Assembly: GCF_964273065.1 (NCBI RefSeq)
Contig: NZ_OZ186815.1
Location: forward strand, 3,596,001-3,660,000
Direction of reading: 5' to 3'
Origin: Nocardiopsis dassonvillei_B
GTDB lineage: Bacteria > Actinomycetota > Actinomycetes > Streptosporangiales > Streptosporangiaceae
Length of the DNA stretch: 64,000 nucleotides
Below, piece by piece: positions 6,242 through 15,140 of the stretch. The notes under the pieces were generated by a model. That model was not told the DNA's origin. It worked only from the letters and a program-made list of their open reading frames with translations, and did not search any database. The position numbers and the translations under genes are program-made. Positions within the stretch are counted from its first letter, which is position 1. Each line of letters opens with the position of its first letter.

Positions 6242-8209
6242 TTGACCGACAACCCGTTCTTCGCCCCCAGCGGTCTGCCCTACGGGCTCCCCGACTTCGC
6301 GAACATCCGCGAGGAGCACTTCGTCCCCGCCTTCGAACGCGGCATGGCGGAGCAGCTCGCGGAGATCGAGGCCATCAGGAACGACCCGGCCCCCGCCACC
6401 TTCGACAACACCCTCGTCGCCCTGGAGCGCTCCGGCGCGGTCCTGCGCCGCGTCACGAACGTCTTCTTCACCTTCGCCTCCTCCGACGCCTCCGACACCG
6501 TCAAGGAGATCGAGACGGAGATGATGCCGCGGCTGAGCGCCCACGCCGACGCCATCACCCTCGACCGCGCCCTGTGGGAGCGGATCGAGCGGGTGACCGC
6601 CGAGGACCCCGAGGACGAGGCCCTCCTGGAGCGCTACCGCACCGACTTCGTCAAGGCCGGGGCCCGGCTGGACGGCCCCGCCCAGGACCGGCTGAGAGAG
6701 ATCAACGAGGAGCTGGCCCGGCTCTCCACGGAGTTCGGCCAGAACGTGGTCTCCGCCGCCACCGACTCGGAACTGGTCGTGGACGACGCCGCCGCGCTCG
6801 ACGGCCTGGACGGGGACCGGATCGCCGCCGCCGCCCGCGAGGACGGCACCTACGCCCTGCCGCTGCTCAACACCACCGTCCAGCCCGCGCTGGCGCGCCT
6901 CACCGACCGGTCCGTGCGCGAGCGCCTGTACCGGCTCAGCGTGGAGCGCGCGCCGCGGAACCAGGAGATCGCCGCCCGCATGGCGGTCCTGCGCGCCGAG
7001 CGCGCCGCCCTGCTCGGCCACCCCGACCACGCCTCCCACAAGGTCGCCGACCAGACGGCCAGGACCCCCGAGGCGGTCGAGGAGCGGCTGGGCGCCATGG
7101 TCGAGCCCGCGGTGCGCAACGTCCTGCGCCAGACCGAGGAGCTTGCGGAGCTGGCCGGGCACACGATCGAGCCCTGGGACTGGCCGTTCTACGCGGAGAA
7201 GGTGCGCCAGAGCCGCTACGAGGTGGACGAGGCCGCCCTGCGCCCCTACTTCGAGCTGGACCGGGTCTTCGTCGACGGCGTCTTCCACGCGGCCACCGGC
7301 CTGTACGGCATCACCTTCGCCGAGCGCCCCGACCTCGCCGGCTACCACCCGGACGTGCGCGTGTGGGAGGTGTTCGACGCCGACGGGTCCGGGCTGGGCC
7401 TGTTCCTGCTCGACCCCTACGCCCGGCCCACCAAGCAGGGCGGCGCGTGGATGCACAACCTGGTCGAGCAGTCGGAGCTGCTGGGCCAGAAGCCGGTGGT
7501 GGTCAACAACCTCAACATCACCAAGCCCGGCTCCGGGCCGACCCTGCTCACCCCGGACGAGGTCAACACCGCCTTCCACGAGTTCGGGCACGCCCTGCAC
7601 GGCCTGCTCTCGGCGGTGCGCTACCCCCGCCTGGAGGGCACCGAGGTGCCGCGCGACTTCGTCGAGTTCCCCTCCCAGGTGAACGAGATGTGGGCCAACC
7701 ACCCGCGGATCCTGGCGAACTACGCCCGCCACCACGAGACCGGGGAGCCGGTGCCCGCCGAGCTCATCGAGAAGCTGGCCGCTGCCGAGCGCTACGACCA
7801 GGGCTTCGCGACGGTCGAGTACCTGGCGGCGGCGCTGCTGGACTGGTCCTGGCACCGGATCGCCCCGGGACAGGAGGTGGACCCGCAGACCTTCGAGGCG
7901 CAGGCCCTGGCGAGGTGGGGGCTGGACCTGGACCTGGTCCGCCCCCGCTACCGCACCGCCTACTTCCAGCACTGCTTCTCCGGCGACTACCACGCGGGCT
8001 ACTACTCCTACGTGTGGAGCGAGGTGCTCGACGCCGACAGCGTCGAGTGGTTCAACGACAACGGCGGCCTCACCCGGGAGAACGGCGACCGCTTCCGCCG
8101 GTACGTGCTGTCCGTGGGCGGCAGCGTCGACCCCCTGGCGGCCACCGCCGGGTTCCTCGGCCGCGAGCCGCGGCTGGAGCCGCTGCTGCGCCGCCGCGGA
8201 CTGGTCTAG
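6242..8209 (+). CDS. M3 family metallopeptidase (peptidyl-dipeptidase Dcp-like)
   Basis: This 655-residue cytoplasmic zinc metallopeptidase of the oligopeptidase A/Dcp group has the metal site H446-E-F-G-H450 in the motif FHEFGHALHG, followed by the third-ligand region FVEFPSQVNEMW. Length matches Dcp (about 680). It should trim short peptides, releasing C-terminal dipeptides. The start is an unusual TTG at 6242, supported by GAGGAG about 8 nt upstream and the expected family N-terminus NPFFAPSGLPYGLPDF. It overlaps the convergent sensor-kinase gene by 4 bp. No signal peptide. Confidence 0.93.
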   Translation: MTDNPFFAPSGLPYGLPDFANIREEHFVPAFERGMAEQLAEIEAIRNDPAPATFDNTLVALERSGAVLRRVTNVFFTFASSDASDTVKEIETEMMPRLSAHADAITLDRALWERIERVTAEDPEDEALLERYRTDFVKAGARLDGPAQDRLREINEELARLSTEFGQNVVSAATDSELVVDDAAALDGLDGDRIAAAAREDGTYALPLLNTTVQPALARLTDRSVRERLYRLSVERAPRNQEIAARMAVLRAERAALLGHPDHASHKVADQTARTPEAVEERLGAMVEPAVRNVLRQTEELAELAGHTIEPWDWPFYAEKVRQSRYEVDEAALRPYFELDRVFVDGVFHAATGLYGITFAERPDLAGYHPDVRVWEVFDADGSGLGLFLLDPYARPTKQGGAWMHNLVEQSELLGQKPVVVNNLNITKPGSGPTLLTPDEVNTAFHEFGHALHGLLSAVRYPRLEGTEVPRDFVEFPSQVNEMWANHPRILANYARHHETGEPVPAELIEKLAAAERYDQGFATVEYLAAALLDWSWHRIAPGQEVDPQTFEAQALARWGLDLDLVRPRYRTAYFQHCFSGDYHAGYYSYVWSEVLDADSVEWFNDNGGLTRENGDRFRRYVLSVGGSVDPLAATAGFLGREPRLEPLLRRRGLV

Positions 8210-10374
8210 AACCCGTCGGCCCCGCCGGCTCCGCGCTCCGCGGCCGGTCTCCTCTCCGGGGGGCCGGCCAGGGGCAGCCGGAGCGTGAAGGCGGTGCCCT
8301 CGCCGACCGTGCTGCTCACCGCCGCCGTCCCGCCGTGCAGCTCCACCAGCCCGCGCACGATGGCCAGCCCCAGCCCGCTGCCGCCGGTGCGCCGGTTGCG
8401 GGACCTGTCCGCCCGCCAGAACCGGTCGAACACGTGCGGCAGGTCCTCCGCGGCGATGCCCACCCCGGTGTCGCTCACCCTGAGCACCGCCTCCGAGCCC
8501 GCCCGGTGGGCCTGCACGGTGACGGTCCCGCCCGCCGGGGTGTGCCGCAGCGCGTTCCCGACCAGGTTCCCCAGCACCTGGAGCATCCGGGTGCGGTCGG
8601 CGACCAGGGTCACGTCGCGGGTCTCGGCGACCAGCCGCACCCCGGCCTCCTCCGCGCGCAGCCCGTGGCCCGCGACCACCTGCTCGACCAGCGGGCCGAC
8701 CTCCACCGGCTCCGGGTCCAGGCGCAGCCGCCCGGCGTCGGCCAGGGCGAGGTCCTGGAGGTCGTCGATGACCGCCTGGAGCAGCAGGGTCTCCCCCAGC
8801 AGCATCCCCATGCGGTCCGGTTCGGGCGCGACCACCCCGTCCTGGACCGCCTCCAGCCAGCCGCGCAGGTTGCTCAGCGGGGTGCGCAGCTCGTGCGACA
8901 CGTCGCTCACCATCGCCTTGCGCAGTTCCTCGGCCCGTTCCAGGTGCGCCGACATCTCGTTGAACGCCTCCGCCAGGCGCCCGATCTCACCGGAGTCGCG
9001 GACCTCCACCCGGGCGGGCCCTCCGCCCTCGCGCATGCGGTGCACTGCGTCGGTGAGCGCGTGCACGGGACGCAGCAGCCGGGTGGCCAGGGTCGTGCTC
9101 ACCACCACGGTCAGCACCAGGACCAGTAGCACCACCCCGCCCACGCGCAGCGCCCCCTCGCGGGACAGCGACAACTCCGCCCCGGGTCCCTCGGCGGGGT
9201 CGTCGATGAAGAGCAGCGCGGCGGGGGCCACGTAGGGGGCGAGCTGGGCGCGGCGGGCGGCGTCCAGGCAGGCCGCCGCCTCCGGTGACAGGTCGACCCG
9301 GGACCGGGCCACCCCCTCCGTGGCGGGGGGCGTCGGAGCGGCCGTCGGGGTCTCCTCCCGCGGGACGTCCGCCTCGGGGAGCCTGGGGGGCACCGCCTCG
9401 ACCGGTTCCGGATCCCGGTGGGCCTCGGAGGGCTCTTCTGGAACCGGATCCGGGGCCGGCCCGCCCCCCTCCCCGCCGGGGGCGGGGCTCGGGGCCTCCT
9501 CGAAGGCGGAGTCGCCGGGGTCCCCCGGCGCGGCCGGGGCGCGGGACTCGTCGGGGTCCGGCCGCGCCGACGGGTCCCCGGCGCCCGCCCCCGTGACCAC
9601 GAGGCCGCCGGTGCGGCCGTCCATCGCGTAGGCGATGCCCTCCCCGGCGGCCCCGCAGTCGGAGACGCGCGCGTTCAGGTCGGCCAGCGCCTCCTCCTCG
9701 GCCCCGACCGGCCGGTCCAGGACGTCGAGGCCGCAGTCGGCCCACATGTACGCGTCCTCTTCCTCCGTCTCGACCACGGGGCGTCCGGACGGCCCGGACA
9801 CCACCTCCGCCGCGACCCCGTACAGCGACCTGAGGCAGGACGCCCCCTGCTCGGCCTCGGCTCGCAGCACGGCGTTCTCGTGGTCGGTGAGGGCGAAGGG
9901 GCCCACGGCCCGCGGGTCGATACGGTCGCTGCTCCCGGCGGCCAGGGTCACGTCCACCGCCAGCGCGTCCACCACCGACGACGTCCTCGGCGGCAGCGGC
10001 TGGGCCTCCCCGGTGGCCCCCGCGGCCGGGGAGGCGGAGTCGGCGATCACGGCCCGGCCCTCGGTGGTGAGCGCGATCCGGCGGCCGGTCTCCCCGGCCA
10101 GTTCCCGGACGGTCTCCTCCACCCCCTCCCACCCCCGGTGGGTCGCCGCGTAGCCGAGGAGGGTGTCGTGGATGTGGGTGTCCACCGCCAGGGTCTCGCC
10201 CTGCTGGACCGTGATGGACTCCGACGTCCGCTGCACCGCCAGCCAGGCCGTCGCGGTGATCGAGCAGACGGCCACCAGTACCGAGCCGGTCAGCAGGCGG
10301 AACAGCAGGCCGTGCCGCAGGGAGCCCCGGTGCCCGGGCGCCCGCCGACCGGGGCCCCGCCGCTCAGCGGACAC
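8206..10374 (-). CDS. Sensor histidine kinase (HAMP, HisKA, HATPase_c)
   Basis: This 722-residue membrane kinase has TM1 at about 22-46, a very large Pro/Glu-rich extracytoplasmic region (about 47-400, much longer than usual), TM2 at about 405-427, and a HAMP segment. The dimerisation helix VSDVSHELRTPLSNLRGW holds phospho-acceptor His494, and the ATPase domain has NALRHTP, DTGVGI and GGSGLGLAI. The GTG start at 10374 overlaps the stop of the upstream response-regulator gene by 11 nt, so the two form one operon. The divergent L,D-transpeptidase suggests an envelope-stress role, which is inferred. Confidence 0.92.
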   Translation of the reverse strand: MSAERRGPGRRAPGHRGSLRHGLLFRLLTGSVLVAVCSITATAWLAVQRTSESITVQQGETLAVDTHIHDTLLGYAATHRGWEGVEETVRELAGETGRRIALTTEGRAVIADSASPAAGATGEAQPLPPRTSSVVDALAVDVTLAAGSSDRIDPRAVGPFALTDHENAVLRAEAEQGASCLRSLYGVAAEVVSGPSGRPVVETEEEDAYMWADCGLDVLDRPVGAEEEALADLNARVSDCGAAGEGIAYAMDGRTGGLVVTGAGAGDPSARPDPDESRAPAAPGDPGDSAFEEAPSPAPGGEGGGPAPDPVPEEPSEAHRDPEPVEAVPPRLPEADVPREETPTAAPTPPATEGVARSRVDLSPEAAACLDAARRAQLAPYVAPAALLFIDDPAEGPGAELSLSREGALRVGGVVLLVLVLTVVVSTTLATRLLRPVHALTDAVHRMREGGGPARVEVRDSGEIGRLAEAFNEMSAHLERAEELRKAMVSDVSHELRTPLSNLRGWLEAVQDGVVAPEPDRMGMLLGETLLLQAVIDDLQDLALADAGRLRLDPEPVEVGPLVEQVVAGHGLRAEEAGVRLVAETRDVTLVADRTRMLQVLGNLVGNALRHTPAGGTVTVQAHRAGSEAVLRVSDTGVGIAAEDLPHVFDRFWRADRSRNRRTGGSGLGLAIVRGLVELHGGTAAVSSTVGEGTAFTLRLPLAGPPERRPAAERGAGGADGF

Positions 10375-11062
10375 GGTCGGGCCCCGCGAGCTTGTAGCCG
10401 ACCCCGTACACGGTGACCAGCCGGACCGGCCGCCGCGGGTTCGGCTCGATCTTGCGACGCAGGTTCTTCACGTGGACGTCGATGGTCCGCTCGGTGATGT
10501 ACCCGCTGATCCCATGGATGCGCTCCAGCAGCTGGGCCCGGCTCAGCACCCGGCCGGGCCGGTCCGCCAGAGCCCGCAGCAGCTGGAACTCCACGGGGGT
10601 GCACTCCACCGGCGCCCCGTCCACCAGCACCGCGTGCCGGGCCGGGTCCACGGTGATCGGGCCGGCGCGCAGCACCTGCTCCTCGTCCCGGACCGGGGTG
10701 CGCGAACGCCGCAGCAGCGTGCGCACCCGCGCCATCAGCTCCCTCGGGCTGTAGGGCTTGGTGACGTAGTCGTCGGCGCCCAGGTCCAGCCCGGTCAGCA
10801 GGTCCTCCTCGGTCGAGCGGGCGGTCAGCAGCAGCACCGCCACGTCGGACTCCGCACGCAGCACCCGGCACGCCTCCAGCCCGCTCATCACCGGCATCAT
10901 CACGTCCATCACGATCAGGTCGGGCCGCTCGCGGTGGTGTTCCTCCAGCGCCGCGCGGCCGTTGTGCACGACGCGGACCGCATGGCCCTCGTGCTCCAGA
11001 TAGCGCCGGATCAGCTCGGCCTGGTTCACGTCGTCCTCGGCCACCAGGACATGTGCGCACAC
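10364..11062 (-). CDS. OmpR/PhoB family response regulator
   Basis: This 232-residue regulator has a receiver domain (1-115) with acidic pocket Glu9-Asp10-Asp11, phospho-site Asp53 (VMDVMMPVMSG) and Lys in VTKPYSPREL. A winged-helix output domain (about 130-225; VEFQLLRALADRPGRVLSRAQLLE ... ERTIDVHVKNLRRKIE) follows. The GTG at 11062 has GGAGGT six nt upstream. It is first in an operon with the sensor kinase and divergent from the L,D-transpeptidase gene, across a 217-bp gap containing TTCACA/TTCATG half-sites 20 bp apart at 11204 and 11224. Confidence 0.93.
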   Translation of the reverse strand: MCAHVLVAEDDVNQAELIRRYLEHEGHAVRVVHNGRAALEEHHRERPDLIVMDVMMPVMSGLEACRVLRAESDVAVLLLTARSTEEDLLTGLDLGADDYVTKPYSPRELMARVRTLLRRSRTPVRDEEQVLRAGPITVDPARHAVLVDGAPVECTPVEFQLLRALADRPGRVLSRAQLLERIHGISGYITERTIDVHVKNLRRKIEPNPRRPVRLVTVYGVGYKLAGPDRVR

Positions 11063-11279
11063 GCGGGGACCTCCGTTCGCCGACCGGGGGGGCGGGCGCC
11101 CCCGACACCGACGATCGTACGGCCGCCTCCCGGCCGGCCGGCGGGACCGAACGGCGGCGCCCCAGGTCGGAACACGGGACGCACACGACGGCCACACGGG
11201 TTCTTCACATTCCTCGTCCACTCTTCATGGCGTCCGGTGCGGAGAGACCCGCCGGACCCCCTCGACCGGATGGACCCCC

Positions 11280-12038
11280 ATGCGCCGATCCCTGATGTCC
11301 CGCGGAGCCGTCGGGCTCCTCCCCGTCCTGGCCGCCGTCGCCCTGACCGCCGCCACGGCCTGCTCGCCCCCCTCGGAGGGGTCGTCCCCCGAGGGTGCGG
11401 CCGAGGCCTCCCAGGGGGCCGGGGACGTCCAGGAGTCCGAGGAAGCCCGCATCGCCACGGTCACCGGAGACGGGATCGAGGTCCGCTCCGAGCCGGACGG
11501 TGGCGAGGTGGTGCACACCCTCGCCAACCCGAACGACCTCGGCGCGGAGCGCACCTTCCTCGTCCGGCAGGTCCGGGGCGACTGGCTGGAGGTGCTCCTG
11601 CCGGTGCGGCCCAACGGCTCCACCGGCTGGATCGAGGCCGCCGACGTCGAACTCACCGTCACCGCGTTCCGCGTGGAGATCGACATGTCGGAGTTCTCCT
11701 TCACCGTCCTCGAAGGCGGGGAGGAACTCCGGACCGGGCCGATCGGCATCGGTACGAGCGACACCCCGACACCGCCCGGTGAGTACTACTTCACCGAGCT
11801 GTTGGAGCCCCCGGACCCCGACGGCGCCTACGGCGTGTACGCCTTCGGCCTCAGCGGCCACTCCGACACCCTGGAGAGCTTCGCGGGCGGCCCCGGCCAG
11901 CTCGCGGTGCACGGCACCGACGACGAGTCGGGCCTGGGCGGCGAGGTCAGCCACGGCTGCATCCGGGTCTCCAACGAGGACATCACCTGGATGGCCGAGC
12001 ACCTGCCGCTCGGCACGCCGGTCGAGATCACCGAATGA
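11280..12038 (+). CDS. L,D-transpeptidase lipoprotein with SH3-like domain
   Basis: This 252-residue protein starts with a lipoprotein signal (LTAATAC, acylated Cys28). An SH3-like segment (about 58-120; VRSEPDGGEVVHTL ... GDWLEVLLPVRPNGSTGWIE) comes next, then a YkuD catalytic domain ending SHGCIRVSNED with His225 and nucleophile Cys227. It would form 3-3 peptidoglycan cross-links or attach proteins on the outer face of the membrane. It is divergent from the two-component system. The ATG at 11280 is used; ATG 11295 is an in-frame alternative. Confidence 0.9.
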   Translation: MRRSLMSRGAVGLLPVLAAVALTAATACSPPSEGSSPEGAAEASQGAGDVQESEEARIATVTGDGIEVRSEPDGGEVVHTLANPNDLGAERTFLVRQVRGDWLEVLLPVRPNGSTGWIEAADVELTVTAFRVEIDMSEFSFTVLEGGEELRTGPIGIGTSDTPTPPGEYYFTELLEPPDPDGAYGVYAFGLSGHSDTLESFAGGPGQLAVHGTDDESGLGGEVSHGCIRVSNEDITWMAEHLPLGTPVEITE

Positions 12039-12082
12039 CCGCTCGGCGAGCGGAACCACGAGCACACGACGAAAGGCCGACC

Positions 12083-12400
12083 ATGCGCGTCAAGCCCACC
12101 CTCCTCCTCACAGCGGCCCTGGCCGCGGCGTTCTTCGGGGCCTCCCCGGCGTTCGCCGCGGAGCCCGCCCCCGCCCCCGCGGTGGTGGCGCCGTTCTCGG
12201 ACGACCCCGCCGACGGCGGCGGTCCCGCCGAAGAGGTGCCCTCCCCCGACCCCAACGAGGGCGGCGGTCCCGCCGAAGAGGTGCCCTCCCCCGCCCCGGG
12301 GGAGCCGACCGAGGAGCCCACCCCCGCCCCCGACCCGGACACCCCGGCCGAGGCCGTGCCCGCCACCCCGATCGAGGAGAACCCCTCCTACACCGGCTGA
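12083..12400 (+). CDS. Secreted Pro/Glu-rich repeat peptide
   Basis: This 105-residue protein starts at ATG 12083 with AAAGG about 8 nt upstream. It has a clear signal peptide (cleavage likely after SPAFA, residue 25). The rest is disordered, Pro/Glu/Ala-rich, with GGGPAEEVPSP repeated twice; the DNA repeat is nearly perfect over about 32 bp with a 48-bp period, near 12215 and 12260. It follows the L,D-transpeptidase by 44 bp and is probably co-transcribed, so it could be a cell-wall-associated spacer or a substrate. No family recognised. Confidence 0.7.
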   Translation: MRVKPTLLLTAALAAAFFGASPAFAAEPAPAPAVVAPFSDDPADGGGPAEEVPSPDPNEGGGPAEEVPSPAPGEPTEEPTPAPDPDTPAEAVPATPIEENPSYTG

Positions 12401-12488
12401 CCCGCGCCCGCCACGGGCCCGCCGGGCGGAGACGGGACCGGCCGGGCCCCGGGCGGAGCACGGTGCGGCGTCGGGTAGTCCTCTGAAC

Positions 12489-14822
12489 ATGGAGAACACC
12501 GACGCCCACATCCGGGTCCGCGGCGCGCGGGTGCACAACCTGCGCGCCGTGGACGTGTCCCTGCCCCGCGACGCGCTCGTCGCCTTCACCGGGGTGTCCG
12601 GGTCCGGAAAGTCCTCGATCGCGTTCGGCACCGTCTACGCCGAGGCCCAGCACCGCTACCTGGAGTCGGTCGCCCCGTACGCGCGCCGCCTGCTCCAGCA
12701 GCTGCCCGCCCCGGACGTGGACGGCATCACCGGGCTGCCGCCCGCGGTGGCCCTGGCCCAGGCCCGTTCGGTGCCCTCGGGCCGGTCCACGGTCGGCACC
12801 CTGACGGCGGTCTCCAACTCGCTGCGCATGCTCTACTCCCGGGCCGGGACCTATCCGCCCGGGGCCGAGCACCTGGATTCGGACTCCTTCTCCCCCAACA
12901 CCCCCGTCGGCGCCTGCCCGGTCTGCCACGGGGAGGGCGTGGAGTACGAGGTCACCGAGGGATCACTGGTCCCCGACCCCTCGCTGAGCATCGCCGGGGG
13001 CGCGATCGCCTCCTGGCCCGGCGCATGGCAGGGCAAGAACCTGCGCGACATCCTCGACACCCTCGGGTACGACGTCCACCGGCCCTGGCGGGAACTCCCG
13101 GCCGAGGAGCGCGAGTGGATCCTGTTCACCGACGAGCAGCCGGTGGTCACCGTGCACCCGGTCCGGGAGGCCGGCCGGGTGCAGCGCCCCTACCGGGGCA
13201 CCTACAGCAGTGCCCGGCGGCTGGTCCTCAAGGCGTACGCGTCCTCGGCCAGTGAGGCCCGCAGGGAGCGCGCCCGCTCCTTCATGGACGAGCGGGTCTG
13301 CCGGGAGTGCGGCGGGCGGCGGCTCGGCCGGGCCGCGCTGCGGGTGACGTTCGCGGACCGGACCATCGACGAGCTGGCCCGGATGCCGCTGTCCGCGCTC
13401 GCCGACCTGCTCGCCCCCTGGCGCGGGGACCCCGGTCCCGCGGGCGCCCTCGTCCAGGACATCACCGGACGGATCGAGGTCCTGGCGGAGCTGGGCCTGG
13501 GCTACCTGGCCACCGCCCGCCCCGCCCCGACCCTCTCCACCGGGGAACTCCAGCGCATCCGCCTGGCCACCCAGGTGCGCACCGCCCTGTTCGGCGTGGT
13601 CTACGTACTCGACGAACCGTCGGCGGGGCTGCACCCGGCGGACTGCGAGGCCCTGTCGGGCATCCTGCGTCGACTGCGCGACGGCGGCAACACCGTGTGC
13701 TTCGTGGAGCACGACATGGACATCGTGCGCGGCGCCGACTGGGTCGTGGACGTGGGCCCCGGCGCAGGGAGCGACGGCGGCCGGGTGCTGTACAGCGGCC
13801 CGGTGGCCGGGCTCGCCGGAGTCGGGGAGTCGGTCACCCGCCGCTACCTCTTCGGCCCGCCCGCACCCGAGCGCGTCGGCCGCACCCCGGCGGGGACCCT
13901 GGAGGTGCGCGGGGCCGACCGCAACAACCTGCGCGGACTCGACACCGACGTGCCGCTGGGCGTGTTCACCGCCGTCACGGGGGTGTCGGGGTCGGGCAAG
14001 TCCACCCTGCTCGGAGAGATCGGGGAACGGGCCGCCGCGCGCGGCCGGGCGGTGTGGGTGGACCAGAAGCCCATCGGCCGCACCCCGCGCTCCAACCCGG
14101 CCACCTACACGGGGCTGTTCGACACGGTCCGCAGGCTGTTCGCCGCCACCGACGACGCCCGCCGGGCGGGGTACGGGCCCGGCCGCTTCTCCTTCAACGT
14201 GCCCGAGGGGCGCTGCCCCACCTGCGAGGGCGAGGGGTTCGTGTCCGTGGAGCTGCTGTTCCTGCCCAGCACCTACGCCCCCTGCCCCACCTGCGGGGGC
14301 GCCCGCTACAACCCCGACACCCTGCGGGTCGCGTACCGGGGGCTGAACGTCGCCGAGGTGCTGGACCTGCCGGTGAGCGGGGCGCTGGAGTTCTTCGCCG
14401 ACGTGCCCGCCGTGGCGCGCTCGCTGGACTCCCTCGCCGCCGTCGGCCTGGGCTACCTGCGGCTCGGCCAGCCCGCCACCGAGCTGTCGGGCGGGGAGGC
14501 CCAGCGGATCAAGCTCGCCACCGAGCTCCAGCGCCGCACCGTCGCCGACACCGTCTACCTGCTGGACGAGCCCACCACGGGGCTGCACCCGCACGACGCC
14601 GACGTGCTCATGGAGCGGCTGCGCGACCTCGTCGACGCGGGCGCGACCGTGGTGGCGGCCGAGCACGACATGCGGATCGTCGCCACCGCCGACCACGTCA
14701 TCGACCTGGGCCCGGGCGGCGGCGACGAGGGCGGCCGGGTGGTCGCGGCGGGCACCCCCGCCGAGGTGGCCGCCGCCCCCGGCAGCCGCACCGCCGCCTA
14801 CCTCGAGGCCCTGGTCCGCTGA
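12489..14822 (+). CDS. UvrA-like excinuclease ABC ATPase
   Basis: This 777-residue tandem ABC protein is of the UvrA type. Walker A sites are GVSGSGKSS (35-43) and a second GVSGSGKST. The signature motifs are LSTGELQRIRLATQ and LSGGEAQRIKLATE, the zinc-binding pairs are CPVCHGEG/CRECGGRR and CPTCEGEG/CPTCGGARY, and the Walker B regions are VLDEPSAGLHP and LLDEPTTGLHP. At about 777 residues it is shorter than housekeeping UvrA (about 950), as in UvrA2/DrrC-like paralogues linked to DNA-lesion tolerance or drug resistance. It stands alone between a secreted-peptide gene and a repeat array. Confidence 0.92.
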   Translation: MENTDAHIRVRGARVHNLRAVDVSLPRDALVAFTGVSGSGKSSIAFGTVYAEAQHRYLESVAPYARRLLQQLPAPDVDGITGLPPAVALAQARSVPSGRSTVGTLTAVSNSLRMLYSRAGTYPPGAEHLDSDSFSPNTPVGACPVCHGEGVEYEVTEGSLVPDPSLSIAGGAIASWPGAWQGKNLRDILDTLGYDVHRPWRELPAEEREWILFTDEQPVVTVHPVREAGRVQRPYRGTYSSARRLVLKAYASSASEARRERARSFMDERVCRECGGRRLGRAALRVTFADRTIDELARMPLSALADLLAPWRGDPGPAGALVQDITGRIEVLAELGLGYLATARPAPTLSTGELQRIRLATQVRTALFGVVYVLDEPSAGLHPADCEALSGILRRLRDGGNTVCFVEHDMDIVRGADWVVDVGPGAGSDGGRVLYSGPVAGLAGVGESVTRRYLFGPPAPERVGRTPAGTLEVRGADRNNLRGLDTDVPLGVFTAVTGVSGSGKSTLLGEIGERAAARGRAVWVDQKPIGRTPRSNPATYTGLFDTVRRLFAATDDARRAGYGPGRFSFNVPEGRCPTCEGEGFVSVELLFLPSTYAPCPTCGGARYNPDTLRVAYRGLNVAEVLDLPVSGALEFFADVPAVARSLDSLAAVGLGYLRLGQPATELSGGEAQRIKLATELQRRTVADTVYLLDEPTTGLHPHDADVLMERLRDLVDAGATVVAAEHDMRIVATADHVIDLGPGGGDEGGRVVAAGTPAEVAAAPGSRTAAYLEALVR

Positions 14823-14880
14823 GGCGACCGCCGCCGTGCCGGGGGCGGCCGGTCGTCCCGCGCCCGCGGCCCGCCGGTGC

Positions 14881-14998
14881 GTCGACCGGGTGCTTCGCCG
14901 GCATGTCGACCCGGAGGCGTGTCGACCCGGAGGCGTGTCGACCCGGAGGCGTGTCGACCCGGAGGCGTGTCGACCGGTCGGCATGTCGACCCGCCGTG
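14881..14998. repeat. 16-bp tandem array of TGTCGACCCGGAGGCG (locus 5)
   Basis: GTCGAC occurs at 14881, 14905, 14921, 14937, 14953, 14969 and 14985. The last six are exactly 16 bp apart and the first is 24 bp upstream, keeping an 8-bp phase. Four consecutive units are perfect or nearly so. The array lies between the UvrA-like gene and the serine hydrolase gene and is the most regular member of the intergenic family. Confidence 0.85.
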
Positions 14999-15140
14999 GC
15001 GCCGCTCCGGTGGACCCCGGTTCGCCCCCGCGGTGGAGCCGCCTCCCACCAAGGTCGCAACCGAGGTGCCGATCCGCGCCCGATGTGCCGGGGGCCCGGG
15101 TTCCACGACGCTGGGATCACACCACCGGAAGGAGGGGACC

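Noticed and set aside
11204..11230. OmpR-type direct repeats in the transpeptidase promoter
   Set aside because: Half-sites TTCACA and TTCATG are 20 bp apart but too short and degenerate to call an operator with confidence; mentioned only in the regulator entry.
14881..14998. Possible CRISPR array
   Set aside because: Units are 16 bp with no unique spacers and no cas genes nearby; it is a simple tandem repeat.
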